DNA from: Epilithonimonas sp. JDS
GTDB lineage: Bacteria; Bacteroidota; Bacteroidia; Flavobacteriales; Weeksellaceae
Direction: 5' to 3'
Assembly (NCBI RefSeq): GCF_021261315.1
Contig: NZ_JAJSAX010000006.1
Coordinates: 62,001 to 126,000, forward strand
Length of the DNA stretch: 64,000 nucleotides
Part shown: piece after piece, positions 8,407-16,788 of the stretch
How the letters are laid out: each line of letters starts with the position of its first letter
Numbering within the stretch: the first letter of the stretch is position 1
The notes under the pieces: generated by a model
Database searches by the model: none
What the model saw: the letters and a program-made list of their open reading frames with translations, nothing else
Told to the model about the DNA's origin: nothing
Made by a program: the position numbers and the translations under genes

Positions 8407-9168
8407 ATGGCAAAAGCAAATGTAAAAGACCTTTTAGAGGCTGGCGTACACTTCGGTCACATGACTAGAAAGTGGAATCCAAATATGGCTCCATACATTT
8501 TCATGGAGAAAAACGGTATTCACATCGTAGATTTACATAAAACAGCTGTTAAATTGGACGAGGCTTGCGTAGCTTTGGAAAAATTAACTTCTGCAGGTAA
8601 AAAAGTTCTTTTCGTAGCAACTAAAAAGCAAGCGAAAGAAGTAGTAGCAAAACACGCTGCTGAACTTAATATGCCTTATATTACAGAAAGATGGCCAGGC
8701 GGTATGCTTACAAACTTTGTAACTATCAGAAAAGCGGTTAAGAAAATGAACTCTATCGATAAAATGAAGAAAGACGGTACTTTCGAAACTTTATCCAAAA
8801 AAGAAAGACTACAAGTTGATCGTCAAAGAGCAAATCTTGAGAAAAACTTAGGTTCTATCTCAGACATGGTTCGTCTTCCTTCAGCTATTTTCGTAGTTGA
8901 CATTATGAGAGAGCACATCGCAGTGACTGAAGCTAAAAAATTGGGTATCCCAGTTTTCGGTATCGTAGATACTAACTCAGATCCAAGAAAAGTGGACTTC
9001 GTAATCCCAGGAAATGATGATGCATCAAAATCTATTGATATGTTGTTGAGCGTAGTTTCAGAATCTATCAAAGAAGGTTTATCTCAAAGAAAAGCAGACA
9101 AAGAAAAATCTAAAGAAGAAGGCGAAAAAGTTTCTGCAGACGCAGATGCTGATTTCGATGCTGAATAA
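8407..9168 (+). CDS. rpsB: 30S ribosomal protein S2
   Basis: 253 residues. Recognised by LLEAGVHFGHMTRKWNP, the PYIFMEKNGIHIVDL block, ERWPGGMLTNF and FGIVDTNSDP. The C-terminus carries an acidic-basic extension (about residues 225-253: KADKEKSKEEGEK...DADADFDAE) beyond the core. It follows rpsI after a 183-base gap holding a hairpin, so it may have its own leader. In most bacteria, including Bacteroidota, tsf follows directly; here a strong terminator and repeats follow instead. Confidence 0.97.
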   Translation: MAKANVKDLLEAGVHFGHMTRKWNPNMAPYIFMEKNGIHIVDLHKTAVKLDEACVALEKLTSAGKKVLFVATKKQAKEVVAKHAAELNMPYITERWPGGMLTNFVTIRKAVKKMNSIDKMKKDGTFETLSKKERLQVDRQRANLEKNLGSISDMVRLPSAIFVVDIMREHIAVTEAKKLGIPVFGIVDTNSDPRKVDFVIPGNDDASKSIDMLLSVVSESIKEGLSQRKADKEKSKEEGEKVSADADADFDAE

Positions 9169-9187
9169 TCAGATTTTTTATAAAATA

Positions 9188-9224
9188 GAAAAGCGGTTTC
9201 AAATTTTTGAGACCGCTTTTTTTT
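9188..9224 (+). terminator. Terminator of rpsB
   Basis: GAAAAGCGGTTTC (9188-9200) pairs with GAGACCGCTTTT (9209-9220), followed by a run of T. It lies 19 bases after the rpsB stop. Confidence 0.92.
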
Positions 9225-9241
9225 GTGCAAGATTCTAATTA

Positions 9242-9351
9242 TTTGGGCGCCTTTATCCGCCTTCCGCTCCCAATCTTTTTTGCAGACGATATTCCATTAA
9301 GTTGAAATTATGTACACGCAAAAAAGGATTTCCGCTCAAGTCGGGGCGCAG
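9242..9351 (+). repeat. Dispersed intergenic repeat A, copy 1
   Basis: Begins TTTGGGCGCCTTTATCCGCC and ends AAGTCGGGGCGCAG. Outer stem: GCGCC (9247-9251) with GGCGC (9345-9349). Inner stem: TTTTTTGC (9276-9283) with GCAAAAAA (9318-9325). The same ends and stems recur at 27375-27463 and 63119-63213, and in reverse orientation at 23195-23305. It is noncoding. Confidence 0.88.
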
Positions 9352-9416
9352 ATTTGTTAAAATATTAAGGTTTCTCAATCAATGTAGAGACAAACTATTC
9401 AAAGTTTAATCCTAAA

Positions 9417-9449
9417 AGCCTTGTCAAGGTTTCAAACCTTGACAAGGCT
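9417..9449. repeat. Perfect 33-base palindrome (GTTTCAAAC core)
   Basis: AGCCTTGTCAAGGTTT, a central C, then AAACCTTGACAAGGCT: a perfect palindrome with 16-base arms. It shares its GTTTCAAAC centre with the palindromes at 9470-9500 and 26124-26156. It could fold as a long hairpin in RNA from either strand. Confidence 0.92.
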
Positions 9450-9469
9450 AGGTCAAGACTAAACAAAAA

Positions 9470-9500
9470 AACCTTCCAAAGTTTCAAACTCTGAAAGGTT
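9470..9500. repeat. Imperfect palindrome of the GTTTCAAAC family; probable accA terminator
   Basis: Arms AACCTTCCAAAGTTT and AAACTCTGAAAGGTT around a central C, with two mismatches. The right arm is nearly the same as in the 26124-26156 palindrome. An A-run at 9464-9471 gives a T-run on the minus strand, so it may terminate accA transcripts. Confidence 0.8.
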
Positions 9501-9564
9501 TATATTTAATTAGGTTTTAAGATGTTAAGCCAAAAGCTAAAAGCAAATTGCCAACAGCAAAATC

Positions 9565-10521
9565 TTACCCTTTGAATTCTCCCATCGCAATGAATTTCTC
9601 CTGACGATCGTTAACCAATTTCTCTGGAGCTTGCTTAGATAATGTTTTAATGTCTTTTAAAAGGACTTTCTTCACATTTTCATAAGTAGTTACAGCGTCA
9701 TAATGAGCGCCTCCTAAAGGCTCTGGAATGATGCCGTCGATCAATTCCTGTTTTAGCATATCTTCTGCTGTCAGTTTCATTGTTGTAGCGGCAGTTTCTT
9801 TATATTCCCAGCTTCTCCAAAGGATTGCAGAACAATTTTCCGGAGAGATTACAGAATACCAAGTATTCTCCATCATATAAACTTTGTTTCCAACGCCAAT
9901 TCCCAACGCACCACCACTCGCACCTTCACCGATGATGATGGTGATGATTGGCACTTTAAGAGAACACATTTCGAAAATATTTCTCGCAATCGCTTCACCT
10001 TGTCCACGTTCTTCAGCTTCCAATCCAGGATAAGCTCCTGGCGTATCAATCAAAGTTACCACAGGAATATTGAATTTCTCTGCCAACTTCATCAATCTAA
10101 GAGCCTTTCTGTAACCTTCAGGATTTGACATTCCAAAACGTCTGTGCTGACGTTCTTTGGTCGTTCTTCCTTTTTGAGTCCCAATCAACATTACCGTGTT
10201 TCCGCTGATGCTGGCAATTCCGCCGATCATTGCAGGATCATCACCGAAGTTTCTGTCACCGTGGAGTTCCACAAAACTTCCTTCGTCTGCCAAACCGTTG
10301 ATATAATCAAGCGTGTAAGGTCTGTCCGGATGTCTCGATAATTGAACTCTCTGCCAAGGCGTCAGATTTCCGTATATTTTTTTCTTAGTTTCTTCTATTT
10401 TGGTTTTGATCTTTTTGCAGGATTCATCTACATCAATGCCGCTTTCTGTACCCAGTTGCACACATTTTTCGTACTGATCTATCAATTCCTTTACAGGTTG
10501 TTCAAATTCTAAATATTCCAT
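9565..10521 (-). CDS. accA: Acetyl-CoA carboxylase carboxyltransferase, alpha subunit
   Basis: With AccD it moves the carboxyl group from biotin to acetyl-CoA, giving malonyl-CoA for fatty-acid synthesis; cytoplasmic. 318 residues is the family length. The N-terminal helical region ([17 protein letters not shown]) is followed by [19 protein letters not shown] (100-107), TPGAYPG (160-166) and the [10 protein letters not shown] oxyanion loop (198-207). It lies downstream of gltX across a 64-base gap. The other ACC genes here, accB and accC, are 9 kb away, and accD is not in the window. Confidence 0.97.
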   Translation of the reverse strand: MEYLEFEQPVKELIDQYEKCVQLGTESGIDVDESCKKIKTKIEETKKKIYGNLTPWQRVQLSRHPDRPYTLDYINGLADEGSFVELHGDRNFGDDPAMIGGIASISGNTVMLIGTQKGRTTKERQHRRFGMSNPEGYRKALRLMKLAEKFNIPVVTLIDTPGAYPGLEAEERGQGEAIARNIFEMCSLKVPIITIIIGEGASGGALGIGVGNKVYMMENTWYSVISPENCSAILWRSWEYKETAATTMKLTAEDMLKQELIDGIIPEPLGGAHYDAVTTYENVKKVLLKDIKTLSKQAPEKLVNDRQEKFIAMGEFKG

Positions 10522-10542
10522 GTTTTGTTTGGATTAAACCCT

Positions 10543-10550
10543 CAAAAATA
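10543..10550 (-). promoter_or_regulatory. Possible -7 box for accA
   Basis: Read on the minus strand this is TATTTTTG (TAnnTTTG consensus), 21 bases upstream of the accA ATG. No clear TTTG stands at the -33 distance, so it is a moderate call; read-through from gltX is the alternative. Confidence 0.45.
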
Positions 10551-10585
10551 ATGTTTTTTTTATAAATCGATTTTGAAAAAGACAA

Positions 10586-12094
10586 TTAATTTACAGCAAT
10601 TGCTTTTTCTATTCTTTTTAAAGTTTCTTCTTTCCCGATAATGTTCATAATATCCGGAACGTCAGGGCCTTTCAGTTCTCCAACTAATGCTAATCGAAGT
10701 GGCATCATCACTTTTCCCATTCCCAAAGAATGTTCTTCTGCAAAATGATGGATCGCTTCCTTCAGCATTTCAGAATCAAATTCTGAAGTTTCCAACTTGG
10801 TTGAGAAGTCTTTTAATATTGCTGAAGTTGTATCATTCCAGGCTTTCTTTAATGCTTTTTCGTCGTAAGATGTTGGCGCTTCGAAGAAGAATTTCCCATC
10901 GTTGAAAATATCAACCACGAAAGTCGCTCTTTCTTTCATTAATGAAACGATTTTCAATAATTTATCATCAGATAGATTTAATGCCTTTACTTCATCAACT
11001 TCTTTTAATAATTCTAAGACTTCTTCATTAGATTTAGTTTTAAGATATTCCTGATTGAACCATTTAGCTTTCTGCGGATCGAATCTTGCGCCCGCTTTAT
11101 GAACTTTATGAAGGTCAAATTCCGCGATCATTTCGTCCATAGAAACTATTTCTCTATCGTTTGCAGGCGTCCAACCTAGCAATGCAGTCATATTAATGAA
11201 CGCTTCCGGGAAATAACCAGATTCTTTGTAACCTTTCCAGATCTCATCGCTTTCCGGATCTTTGAAATTCATTGGGAAAACCGGAAAACCGAATTTAGCG
11301 CCATCTCTTTTGCTCAATTTTCCTTTGCCTTCAGGTTTTAGAATCAATGACAAGTGAGCAAACTCAGGCGCTTCCCAATTCATTGCTTCATAAAGCAAAA
11401 CGTGCAAAGGCATAGATGGCAACCACTCTTCACCGCGGATAACATGAGAGATTTTCATTTCGAAATCATCCACCACATTGGCGAAATGGTAAGTTGGCAT
11501 TCCATCGTTTTTGATCAAAACCTTGTCGTCAAGCGTATTGGTATTCACAGAAAAATTACCTCTGATGATATCCTGAAGATTCAAAGTTCTGTCAACCGGC
11601 ATTTTGAAACGTACTACGTACGGAACGCTCGCATCCAATAATTTCTGAACTTCTTCATGAGAAAGAGAAATGCTGTTTTTAAGTTGTTGTCTTGTCTGAT
11701 GATTGTAAGAGAAAACATCGCCTCTAGCTTCGAAGTCTTTACGGATTGCATCCAATTCTTCCGGCGTATCAAAAGCCAAATAAGCATAATCGGTTTTCAG
11801 GATTTGCTCTTTGTATCTGTCGTAGATGTCTCTTCTTTCAGATTGTCTGTAAGGTGCGTATGGTCCGCCAACTCTTGGGCTTTCGTCCGGGATGATGCCG
11901 CACCATTCCAAAGAATTCATAATGTAATCTTCAGCACCTTCCACGTATCTTGCCGTGTCTGTATCTTCAATTCGAAGAACAAATTCACCACCTTGGTTTT
12001 TGGCGAAAAGATAATCATATAAAGCTGTTCTCACGCCTCCAAGATGTAAAGCGCCAGTCGGGCTAGGTGCAAATCGCACTCTTACTTTTTTCAT
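10586..12094 (-). CDS. gltX: Glutamate--tRNA ligase
   Basis: Class I aminoacyl-tRNA synthetase that charges tRNA-Glu; 502 residues. The catalytic motifs are intact: the HIGH-type PSPTGALHLGG (10-20) and the KMSKS-type KLSKR (259-263). RIEDTD (41-46) and GEEWLPSMPLH (221-231) are the usual active-site blocks. The C-terminal anticodon-binding half ends with GKEETLKRIEKAI. Its promoter lies just upstream (12145-12152). Whether it is discriminating or also charges tRNA-Gln cannot be told from sequence alone, as no gatCAB gene is in view. Confidence 0.97.
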   Translation of the reverse strand: MKKVRVRFAPSPTGALHLGGVRTALYDYLFAKNQGGEFVLRIEDTDTARYVEGAEDYIMNSLEWCGIIPDESPRVGGPYAPYRQSERRDIYDRYKEQILKTDYAYLAFDTPEELDAIRKDFEARGDVFSYNHQTRQQLKNSISLSHEEVQKLLDASVPYVVRFKMPVDRTLNLQDIIRGNFSVNTNTLDDKVLIKNDGMPTYHFANVVDDFEMKISHVIRGEEWLPSMPLHVLLYEAMNWEAPEFAHLSLILKPEGKGKLSKRDGAKFGFPVFPMNFKDPESDEIWKGYKESGYFPEAFINMTALLGWTPANDREIVSMDEMIAEFDLHKVHKAGARFDPQKAKWFNQEYLKTKSNEEVLELLKEVDEVKALNLSDDKLLKIVSLMKERATFVVDIFNDGKFFFEAPTSYDEKALKKAWNDTTSAILKDFSTKLETSEFDSEMLKEAIHHFAEEHSLGMGKVMMPLRLALVGELKGPDVPDIMNIIGKEETLKRIEKAIAVN

Positions 12095-12144
12095 ATAAAA
12101 TAATTATTTTTAAAAGTCAATTTCATGACTGAAAAATTGTGGTG

Positions 12145-12152
12145 CAAAATTA
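12145..12152 (-). promoter_or_regulatory. -7 box upstream of gltX
   Basis: On the minus strand it reads TAATTTTG, fitting TAnnTTTG, 51 bases before the gltX ATG. The -33 side is not well conserved. Confidence 0.5.
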
Positions 12153-12180
12153 AGAAATTCTGAGCGTTTTGACTTTTGAA

Positions 12181-12212
12181 TTTGGTAAATCTTTTCTGAA
12201 ATAGTACTTTTG
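12181..12212 (+). promoter_or_regulatory. Promoter of the glycan block (cupin gene)
   Basis: TTTG (12181-12184), a 20-base spacer, then TACTTTTG (12205-12212), a good match to the Bacteroidota promoter. The ATG of the cupin gene follows 20 bases later. Confidence 0.75.
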
Positions 12213-12231
12213 CCTATTAAAATAAAACTAT

Positions 12232-12576
12232 ATGTTGGAAATAGGCGAAAGACCCTGGGGGAAATATTTTGTTTTAGCAGATGAGCCTCATTATAAATTA
12301 AAAAGAATAGAGGTAAATCCAGGACAGAAATTGTCTTATCAATTCCACTACAAAAGACAAGAACAATGGACTATTATTGAAGGTAATGCCACGATTGTCT
12401 TGGATGGAGAAGAAATTCCGTTAGCTTACGGACAAAGTATTTTTATTCCATTAGGCGCAAAACACAGAATCATGAATCTTACAGACAAACCGGTTGTCTT
12501 TATCGAAGTACAGACTGGAACTTACTTTGGTGAAGATGATATTGTGAGGTTGGAAGATGAGTATGATAGAAATTAA
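12232..12576 (+). CDS. Cupin of the mannose-6-phosphate isomerase type II family
   Basis: 114 residues covering a single cupin barrel. GERPWGKYFVL at the start, then VNPGQKLSYQFHYKRQEQW with the metal-binding His and Glu, and PLGAKHRIMN with a further His, match the C-terminal isomerase domain of bifunctional ManC/AlgA enzymes. The nucleotidyltransferase domain is absent, so this is a stand-alone domain. It probably interconverts fructose-6-P and mannose-6-P, or acts on a related sugar phosphate, for the glycosyltransferase genes that follow. Exact substrate is inferred. Confidence 0.85.
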   Translation: MLEIGERPWGKYFVLADEPHYKLKRIEVNPGQKLSYQFHYKRQEQWTIIEGNATIVLDGEEIPLAYGQSIFIPLGAKHRIMNLTDKPVVFIEVQTGTYFGEDDIVRLEDEYDRN

Positions 12577-12639
12577 TTTTTGGTCGAGAGTAATTTATAA
12601 GTGTTAATTTGATAAAAACTGTGTGGAAATACAATACCA

Positions 12640-13767
12640 ATGAAAATATTACTAGATCCACAGATTTTTAATCAGCAGACTTACGGGGGTATATCAAGAT
12701 ATTATACAGAAGTATTTTCTATTCTTTCGAAAGAAAGTAATGTAGAGATCGTTTTGCCGCTCTATAAATCTGACAATGCTTATCTGAAAAATACCGATTT
12801 ATTAATTGACAACAAACCACTCAACTTTCTGTACAGTATTTTGTCTTTATTTAAAATTAGCACAAGAACACTTAGAAAGAAAAAATCAGATAAGCTGCTA
12901 CGCAGAATTTTTGAAGAGTCTTCTTATGATTTGTTTGTTCCTACTTATTACAATCCCTATTTTTTGGATAAAATAAAAGACAAACCTTTTGTCCTTACAG
13001 TTTATGATATGATTCATGAATTAATGCCGCAATATTTTGAGAATGATCCATATAACGTAGCAGAATTCAAAGCATTATTAATTACAAGAGCAACCAAGAT
13101 AATAGCAGTATCAAACAATACAAAGAAAGACATACTCAAGTTTTATCCTCAAATTGATCCGAATAAAATAAAAGTTATTTACCACGGCAGTTCTATAAAA
13201 ATAGAACCAAACATAAAGGTAAATTTGCCTGACAATTATATTTTATATGTCGGATCGCGTGCCAATTACAAAAATTTCGAATTTTTGGTTCAAGCTATAA
13301 CTCCTTTGTTAAAAGCTAATCCAAAATTAAATCTTTTAGCAGCAGGTGGAGGAGAATTTGATGATGATGAAGTGGAATGGATCAAAAGTTTAAATATTGA
13401 AAAGCAGATAATCCAAAAAAATTTCGAAGAGAATGAACTTGGATATTTTTATAAGAATGCTAAACTTTTTGTTTTCCCCTCATTATATGAAGGCTTCGGA
13501 ATTCCGGTCTTAGAATCGATGGCATCTGGTTGTCCTATAATTTTAACAAAACACGGTTCATTTCCGGAGGTTGCAGGAGAAGCGGGAATTTATTTTGACA
13601 GTAATTCTATAAAAGATCTTCAGTATAAAATTCAAATGCTGTTGGATGATAGTGGATTAAGAGCAGAATTCATTAAAAAAGGATTCGAGCAAGTAAAAAA
13701 GTACAATTGGAAAGATGCTGCAGAAAAATGTTTGAAAGTTTATCAGGAGGCAATGTCCCAAAAATAA
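12640..13767 (+). CDS. Glycosyltransferase family 4
   Basis: 375 residues with a GT-B fold layout. The N-terminal acceptor half begins KILLDPQIFNQQTYGGISRYY, and the hinge region has KVIYHGSS and ILYVGSRANYKN. The C-terminal donor half holds FPSLYEGFGIPVLESMASGCPII and FPEVAGEAG, the E-x7-E retaining GT4 signature. It transfers a sugar from a nucleotide donor to a growing surface glycan, probably at the inner face of the cytoplasmic membrane. It begins 63 bases after the cupin gene and is followed by a GT2 gene after seven bases, so the three are likely one operon. Sugar specificity cannot be read. Confidence 0.93.
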   Translation: MKILLDPQIFNQQTYGGISRYYTEVFSILSKESNVEIVLPLYKSDNAYLKNTDLLIDNKPLNFLYSILSLFKISTRTLRKKKSDKLLRRIFEESSYDLFVPTYYNPYFLDKIKDKPFVLTVYDMIHELMPQYFENDPYNVAEFKALLITRATKIIAVSNNTKKDILKFYPQIDPNKIKVIYHGSSIKIEPNIKVNLPDNYILYVGSRANYKNFEFLVQAITPLLKANPKLNLLAAGGGEFDDDEVEWIKSLNIEKQIIQKNFEENELGYFYKNAKLFVFPSLYEGFGIPVLESMASGCPIILTKHGSFPEVAGEAGIYFDSNSIKDLQYKIQMLLDDSGLRAEFIKKGFEQVKKYNWKDAAEKCLKVYQEAMSQK

Positions 13768-13774
13768 AAGTAAA

Positions 13775-14611
13775 ATGTCAGTTAAGTTAACAATAATCAC
13801 CATAAATTATAACAATAAGGAGGGTTTACTAAAAACGTTCGACTCTATAAAAAAACAAATCTGGACTGATTTTGAATTTTTGGTCATTGATGGAGGGAGT
13901 ACAGATGGAAGTAAAGAACTGATAGAGTCTAATTCACAAATCAATTATTGGGTTAGTGAAAAAGATTCCGGAGTTTATAATGCTATGAACAAAGGTATCC
14001 TGAAATCTACTGGTGAATACATCATCTTTATGAATAGTGGTGATTTTTTTTATAATGAATTTGTACTTGATAAAATAAAAAATCAATTAAACCTTAATAT
14101 TGGTATTTTATATGGAGACTCGGTTTTCTTCAATGATGAAGGATATCGGAAAGTGATAAAAACTCCTAAAAATTTAACGTTTGGTTTCTTTTATGATGGC
14201 GGTCTTAATCATCAGGCAGCGTTTATAAAAAGATCTTTATTTACTGACTATTTTCTTTATAATGAAAGTTATAAAATTTGTGCAGATTGGGAGTTTTTTA
14301 TAATCCTGATCTGTATTCACAATGTTTCACACAAGTATCTGAACGAGATCATTTGTTATTACGATTTTTCGGGCATTTCAGCAAAATTGGAAAATCTGCC
14401 AATTTACATTCAGGAAAGAGAGGAAACGCTGAACAAATATTTTCCAGCATTCAGGGAGGATGCAGAATTAACTAGGGAAACGCGTGCTAAAAGAGTGAAA
14501 CAAGTCTTACATATTAAACAATATCCCGTGGCTTGGCGTATTTTCAAATGGATGATCAGTTTATTTCTATTATTTTTACCAAAATATCAAAATAATTCTT
14601 TACCAAAATAA
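13775..14611 (+). CDS. Glycosyltransferase family 2
   Basis: 278 residues. GT-A fold signals: LTIITINYNNKEGL at the N-terminus, IDGGSTDGSKE near residue 37-46, the metal-binding region FMNSGDFF (about 90) and GGLNHQAAFI further on. A hydrophobic stretch near the C-terminus (WMISLFLLFLPKY) could tether it to the membrane. It sits seven bases behind the GT4 gene. It belongs to the WcaA-like group of inverting transferases; donor and acceptor are unknown. Confidence 0.92.
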   Translation: MSVKLTIITINYNNKEGLLKTFDSIKKQIWTDFEFLVIDGGSTDGSKELIESNSQINYWVSEKDSGVYNAMNKGILKSTGEYIIFMNSGDFFYNEFVLDKIKNQLNLNIGILYGDSVFFNDEGYRKVIKTPKNLTFGFFYDGGLNHQAAFIKRSLFTDYFLYNESYKICADWEFFIILICIHNVSHKYLNEIICYYDFSGISAKLENLPIYIQEREETLNKYFPAFREDAELTRETRAKRVKQVLHIKQYPVAWRIFKWMISLFLLFLPKYQNNSLPK

Positions 14612-14656
14612 TATTCTTATTAAGTACTTGATAATAATAAAGTCATGTATTTTCCG

Positions 14657-15625
14657 TCATTTTTTTGAAATTATCTTCGTGTACAAATCTGGAGAGTAGT
14701 AATACAATCGCAGGTAAAAATAGTATTCCAAACCAATATTTGCAGCTGGATATTTGAGAAAAGATTTAAAAGACTTTCGGATTTGTTCCTTTTCCGTTTT
14801 CATTTCGTTTTTATTGGTTTGGCGAAGGATCCGCTTGAGAACCATCAGTAGTTTCCTGACAATATTTTTTGTGATCTTCGGGTCATTTTTTACTTCTGTC
14901 GTGCTTTGCCAGAATCTAAAAACATCCATTATCGATAGATAGAAATGATAAGCTGTTTCGGGAGAAAGATTATGAGATAGACTGTCACCATGCTGTATGT
15001 AGTGATAAAGCTGCCTGTTGGATTTGACAACTTTTACCGCCTTATCAAAAATCTTGAAAAGCGTTGAATAGTCTTCAAAACATTTCAGATTTTCCGGAAA
15101 ATTTACATTATTAAAAAAAGCAACTTTATATAATTTGCCCCACGGATGGCTTTGTATCACATGATCTTCCAAAAGCAGCGCTAATGCTCTCTTTCCATCG
15201 ATTATTTTCTCCTCAGATGTAGGTTTGGTGAAGACAATATTACCATCCGCATCTTCATAGGATGCTTCTACAATAGCAATATCCGCATTTTCTTCTATAA
15301 GTGAGTGGTACAATTCAGAGCAATAATCGGACTCCACCCAGTCATCCGAGTCCACAAAACAAATATATTCTCCCGTTGCTGTTTTTACACCTTTGTTTCT
15401 CGCTTTCGAGACGCCCGAGTTTTCCTGTTTGATGATTTTTATTCTTACATCTCTACTTTCAAAGTCTTTATAAATTGTTGAAGTTCCATCGGTAGAGCCA
15501 TCATCTACAAGAATGATTTCTAAATTTGTATAAGATTGGTGAACCACAGAATTTAGGCATTTTTCCAACGACCGTTCGGCATTATAACAAGGGATGATCA
15601 GACTTATCAGTGGATGATTATTCAT
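14657..15625 (-). CDS. Glycosyltransferase family 2
   Basis: 322 residues. ISLIIPCYNAERSLEKCLNSV, VDDGSTDGTSTIY and CFVDSDDWVESDYCSELY give the standard GT2 order: nucleotide-binding loop, then the D-x-D metal site near residue 92. The C-terminal third is basic and helical with no clear membrane span. It is convergent with the 13775 gene (45-base gap) and separated from its divergent neighbour by 237 bases, so it is a separate transcription unit. The role in the glycan block is inferred from position. Confidence 0.92.
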   Translation of the reverse strand: MNNHPLISLIIPCYNAERSLEKCLNSVVHQSYTNLEIILVDDGSTDGTSTIYKDFESRDVRIKIIKQENSGVSKARNKGVKTATGEYICFVDSDDWVESDYCSELYHSLIEENADIAIVEASYEDADGNIVFTKPTSEEKIIDGKRALALLLEDHVIQSHPWGKLYKVAFFNNVNFPENLKCFEDYSTLFKIFDKAVKVVKSNRQLYHYIQHGDSLSHNLSPETAYHFYLSIMDVFRFWQSTTEVKNDPKITKNIVRKLLMVLKRILRQTNKNEMKTEKEQIRKSFKSFLKYPAANIGLEYYFYLRLYYYSPDLYTKIISKK

Positions 15626-15805
15626 GAAAATTGCAACAGGCTAATACTTGAATTAAGAAAAGTTTATATCAGGAAAAATCACTTTTTTATATTTTTTCAT
15701 AAAACTACAACTATTGCAAACAGCCATATTTGCCAGACGTTTTATGTTGCAATTTAAGAGAAAATATTAGGCCAAACAAATTTTTAATATCCGCTGTTTT
15801 TATCC

Positions 15806-15813
15806 TAAATTTG
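15806..15813 (+). promoter_or_regulatory. -7 box upstream of the GT-A gene
   Basis: TAAATTTG fits TAnnTTTG and lies 49 bases before the ATG at 15863. The -33 element is not convincing. Confidence 0.45.
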
Positions 15814-15862
15814 ACCAGAAAACACAATCTGTTATAAGACGAAAGGCTTTTAAATAAATTTT

Positions 15863-16732
15863 ATGAATATTGTATATTTAGTATTTGGCAATAATTTGGA
15901 TAATTACCAGCAGGTTTATTTTTCAATGTACACAGCTTTGGCTCGTAAAAGTACGGAAGATAGAATCATTGTTGTTGCCGAAGATCCATCACTATTCAAT
16001 TCCTTTCAGGGTAACATAGAAATAATACCAATCAACCGCGACATTATCACAGAGTGGGAAGGAAGATATAAGTTTTTCTGGCGCGTGAAAATTAAAGCAC
16101 TTCAATTAGTTGCCCAAAAATATCCTTTGGATTCTATTCTGTACTTGGATGGCGACACTTTTTTCTACCAGAATATGGATGCTTTGCGTGATGGCATGAA
16201 AAACGGACAAAATTATATGCACATAAAGGAAGGAAAACTGTCCGATCTTTCTTCGAAAACTGAAAAGTTGATGTGGAAACAAATGAAGGGAAAATCCTAT
16301 CAACAGACAAAAATAGATGAGAATTCTACAATGTGGAACGCAGGATTAATCGGGATTTCAAACAAACATTTCGAATGTCTGGACTTGACTTTGGGAATAA
16401 ATGATGAAATGTGTGCCGATGGTGTTACAAGAAGGCTGATAGAGCAATTTGCTTTCTCTTTGGGACTGAACGAATATTCAGCTTTGCAGCCAGCAGACCA
16501 CGTTGTTGGACATTATTGGGGCAATAAAAAAGAATGGAACACCATTATTGATCATTTTTTGAAAGAATGTTTCATGAAAAATTATTCCTTCGATGAAATC
16601 GTAGCTCGTGTAAAAGAAATGGATCTTACTCAAATTCCCATCCGTGTAAAGGAATCCAGCACCCAAAGAAAACTTAAAAACTTTATTGACGGTTTTTATA
16701 AGAACAGAAAACCGCTTTATATCAATAAATAA
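15863..16732 (+). CDS. GT-A type glycosyltransferase-like protein
   Basis: 289 residues. The layout resembles GT8-like or nucleotide-diphospho-sugar transferases: MNIVYLVFGNN at the start, strand-loop patterns to residue 90, then SILYLDGDTFFYQ with Asp96-x-Asp98 as the likely metal-binding D-x-D. WNAGLIGIS near residue 157 and HVVGHYWGNKKEW near 214 match later donor-site blocks of this fold. No signal or membrane span is seen. It stands alone on the plus strand between two minus-strand GT2 genes. Function is assigned by fold pattern and context only. Confidence 0.75.
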   Translation: MNIVYLVFGNNLDNYQQVYFSMYTALARKSTEDRIIVVAEDPSLFNSFQGNIEIIPINRDIITEWEGRYKFFWRVKIKALQLVAQKYPLDSILYLDGDTFFYQNMDALRDGMKNGQNYMHIKEGKLSDLSSKTEKLMWKQMKGKSYQQTKIDENSTMWNAGLIGISNKHFECLDLTLGINDEMCADGVTRRLIEQFAFSLGLNEYSALQPADHVVGHYWGNKKEWNTIIDHFLKECFMKNYSFDEIVARVKEMDLTQIPIRVKESSTQRKLKNFIDGFYKNRKPLYINK

Positions 16733-16764
16733 AGCTAAAGTGTACTCTAATTATTTCTTGAATC

Positions 16765-16782
16765 TTCTTTAAAATTAAAGAA
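16765..16782. terminator. Short hairpin between convergent genes
   Basis: TTCTTTAA and TTAAAGAA form an eight-pair stem with an AA loop between two convergent glycosyltransferase genes. It is AT-rich and a weak terminator candidate. Confidence 0.35.
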
Positions 16783-16788
16783 CTATTA

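Noticed and set aside
9242-9351. Repeat A as an insertion sequence
   Set aside because: About 90-110 bases long, no open frame, no target-site duplication visible next to the copies. It is better described as a small noncoding repeat.
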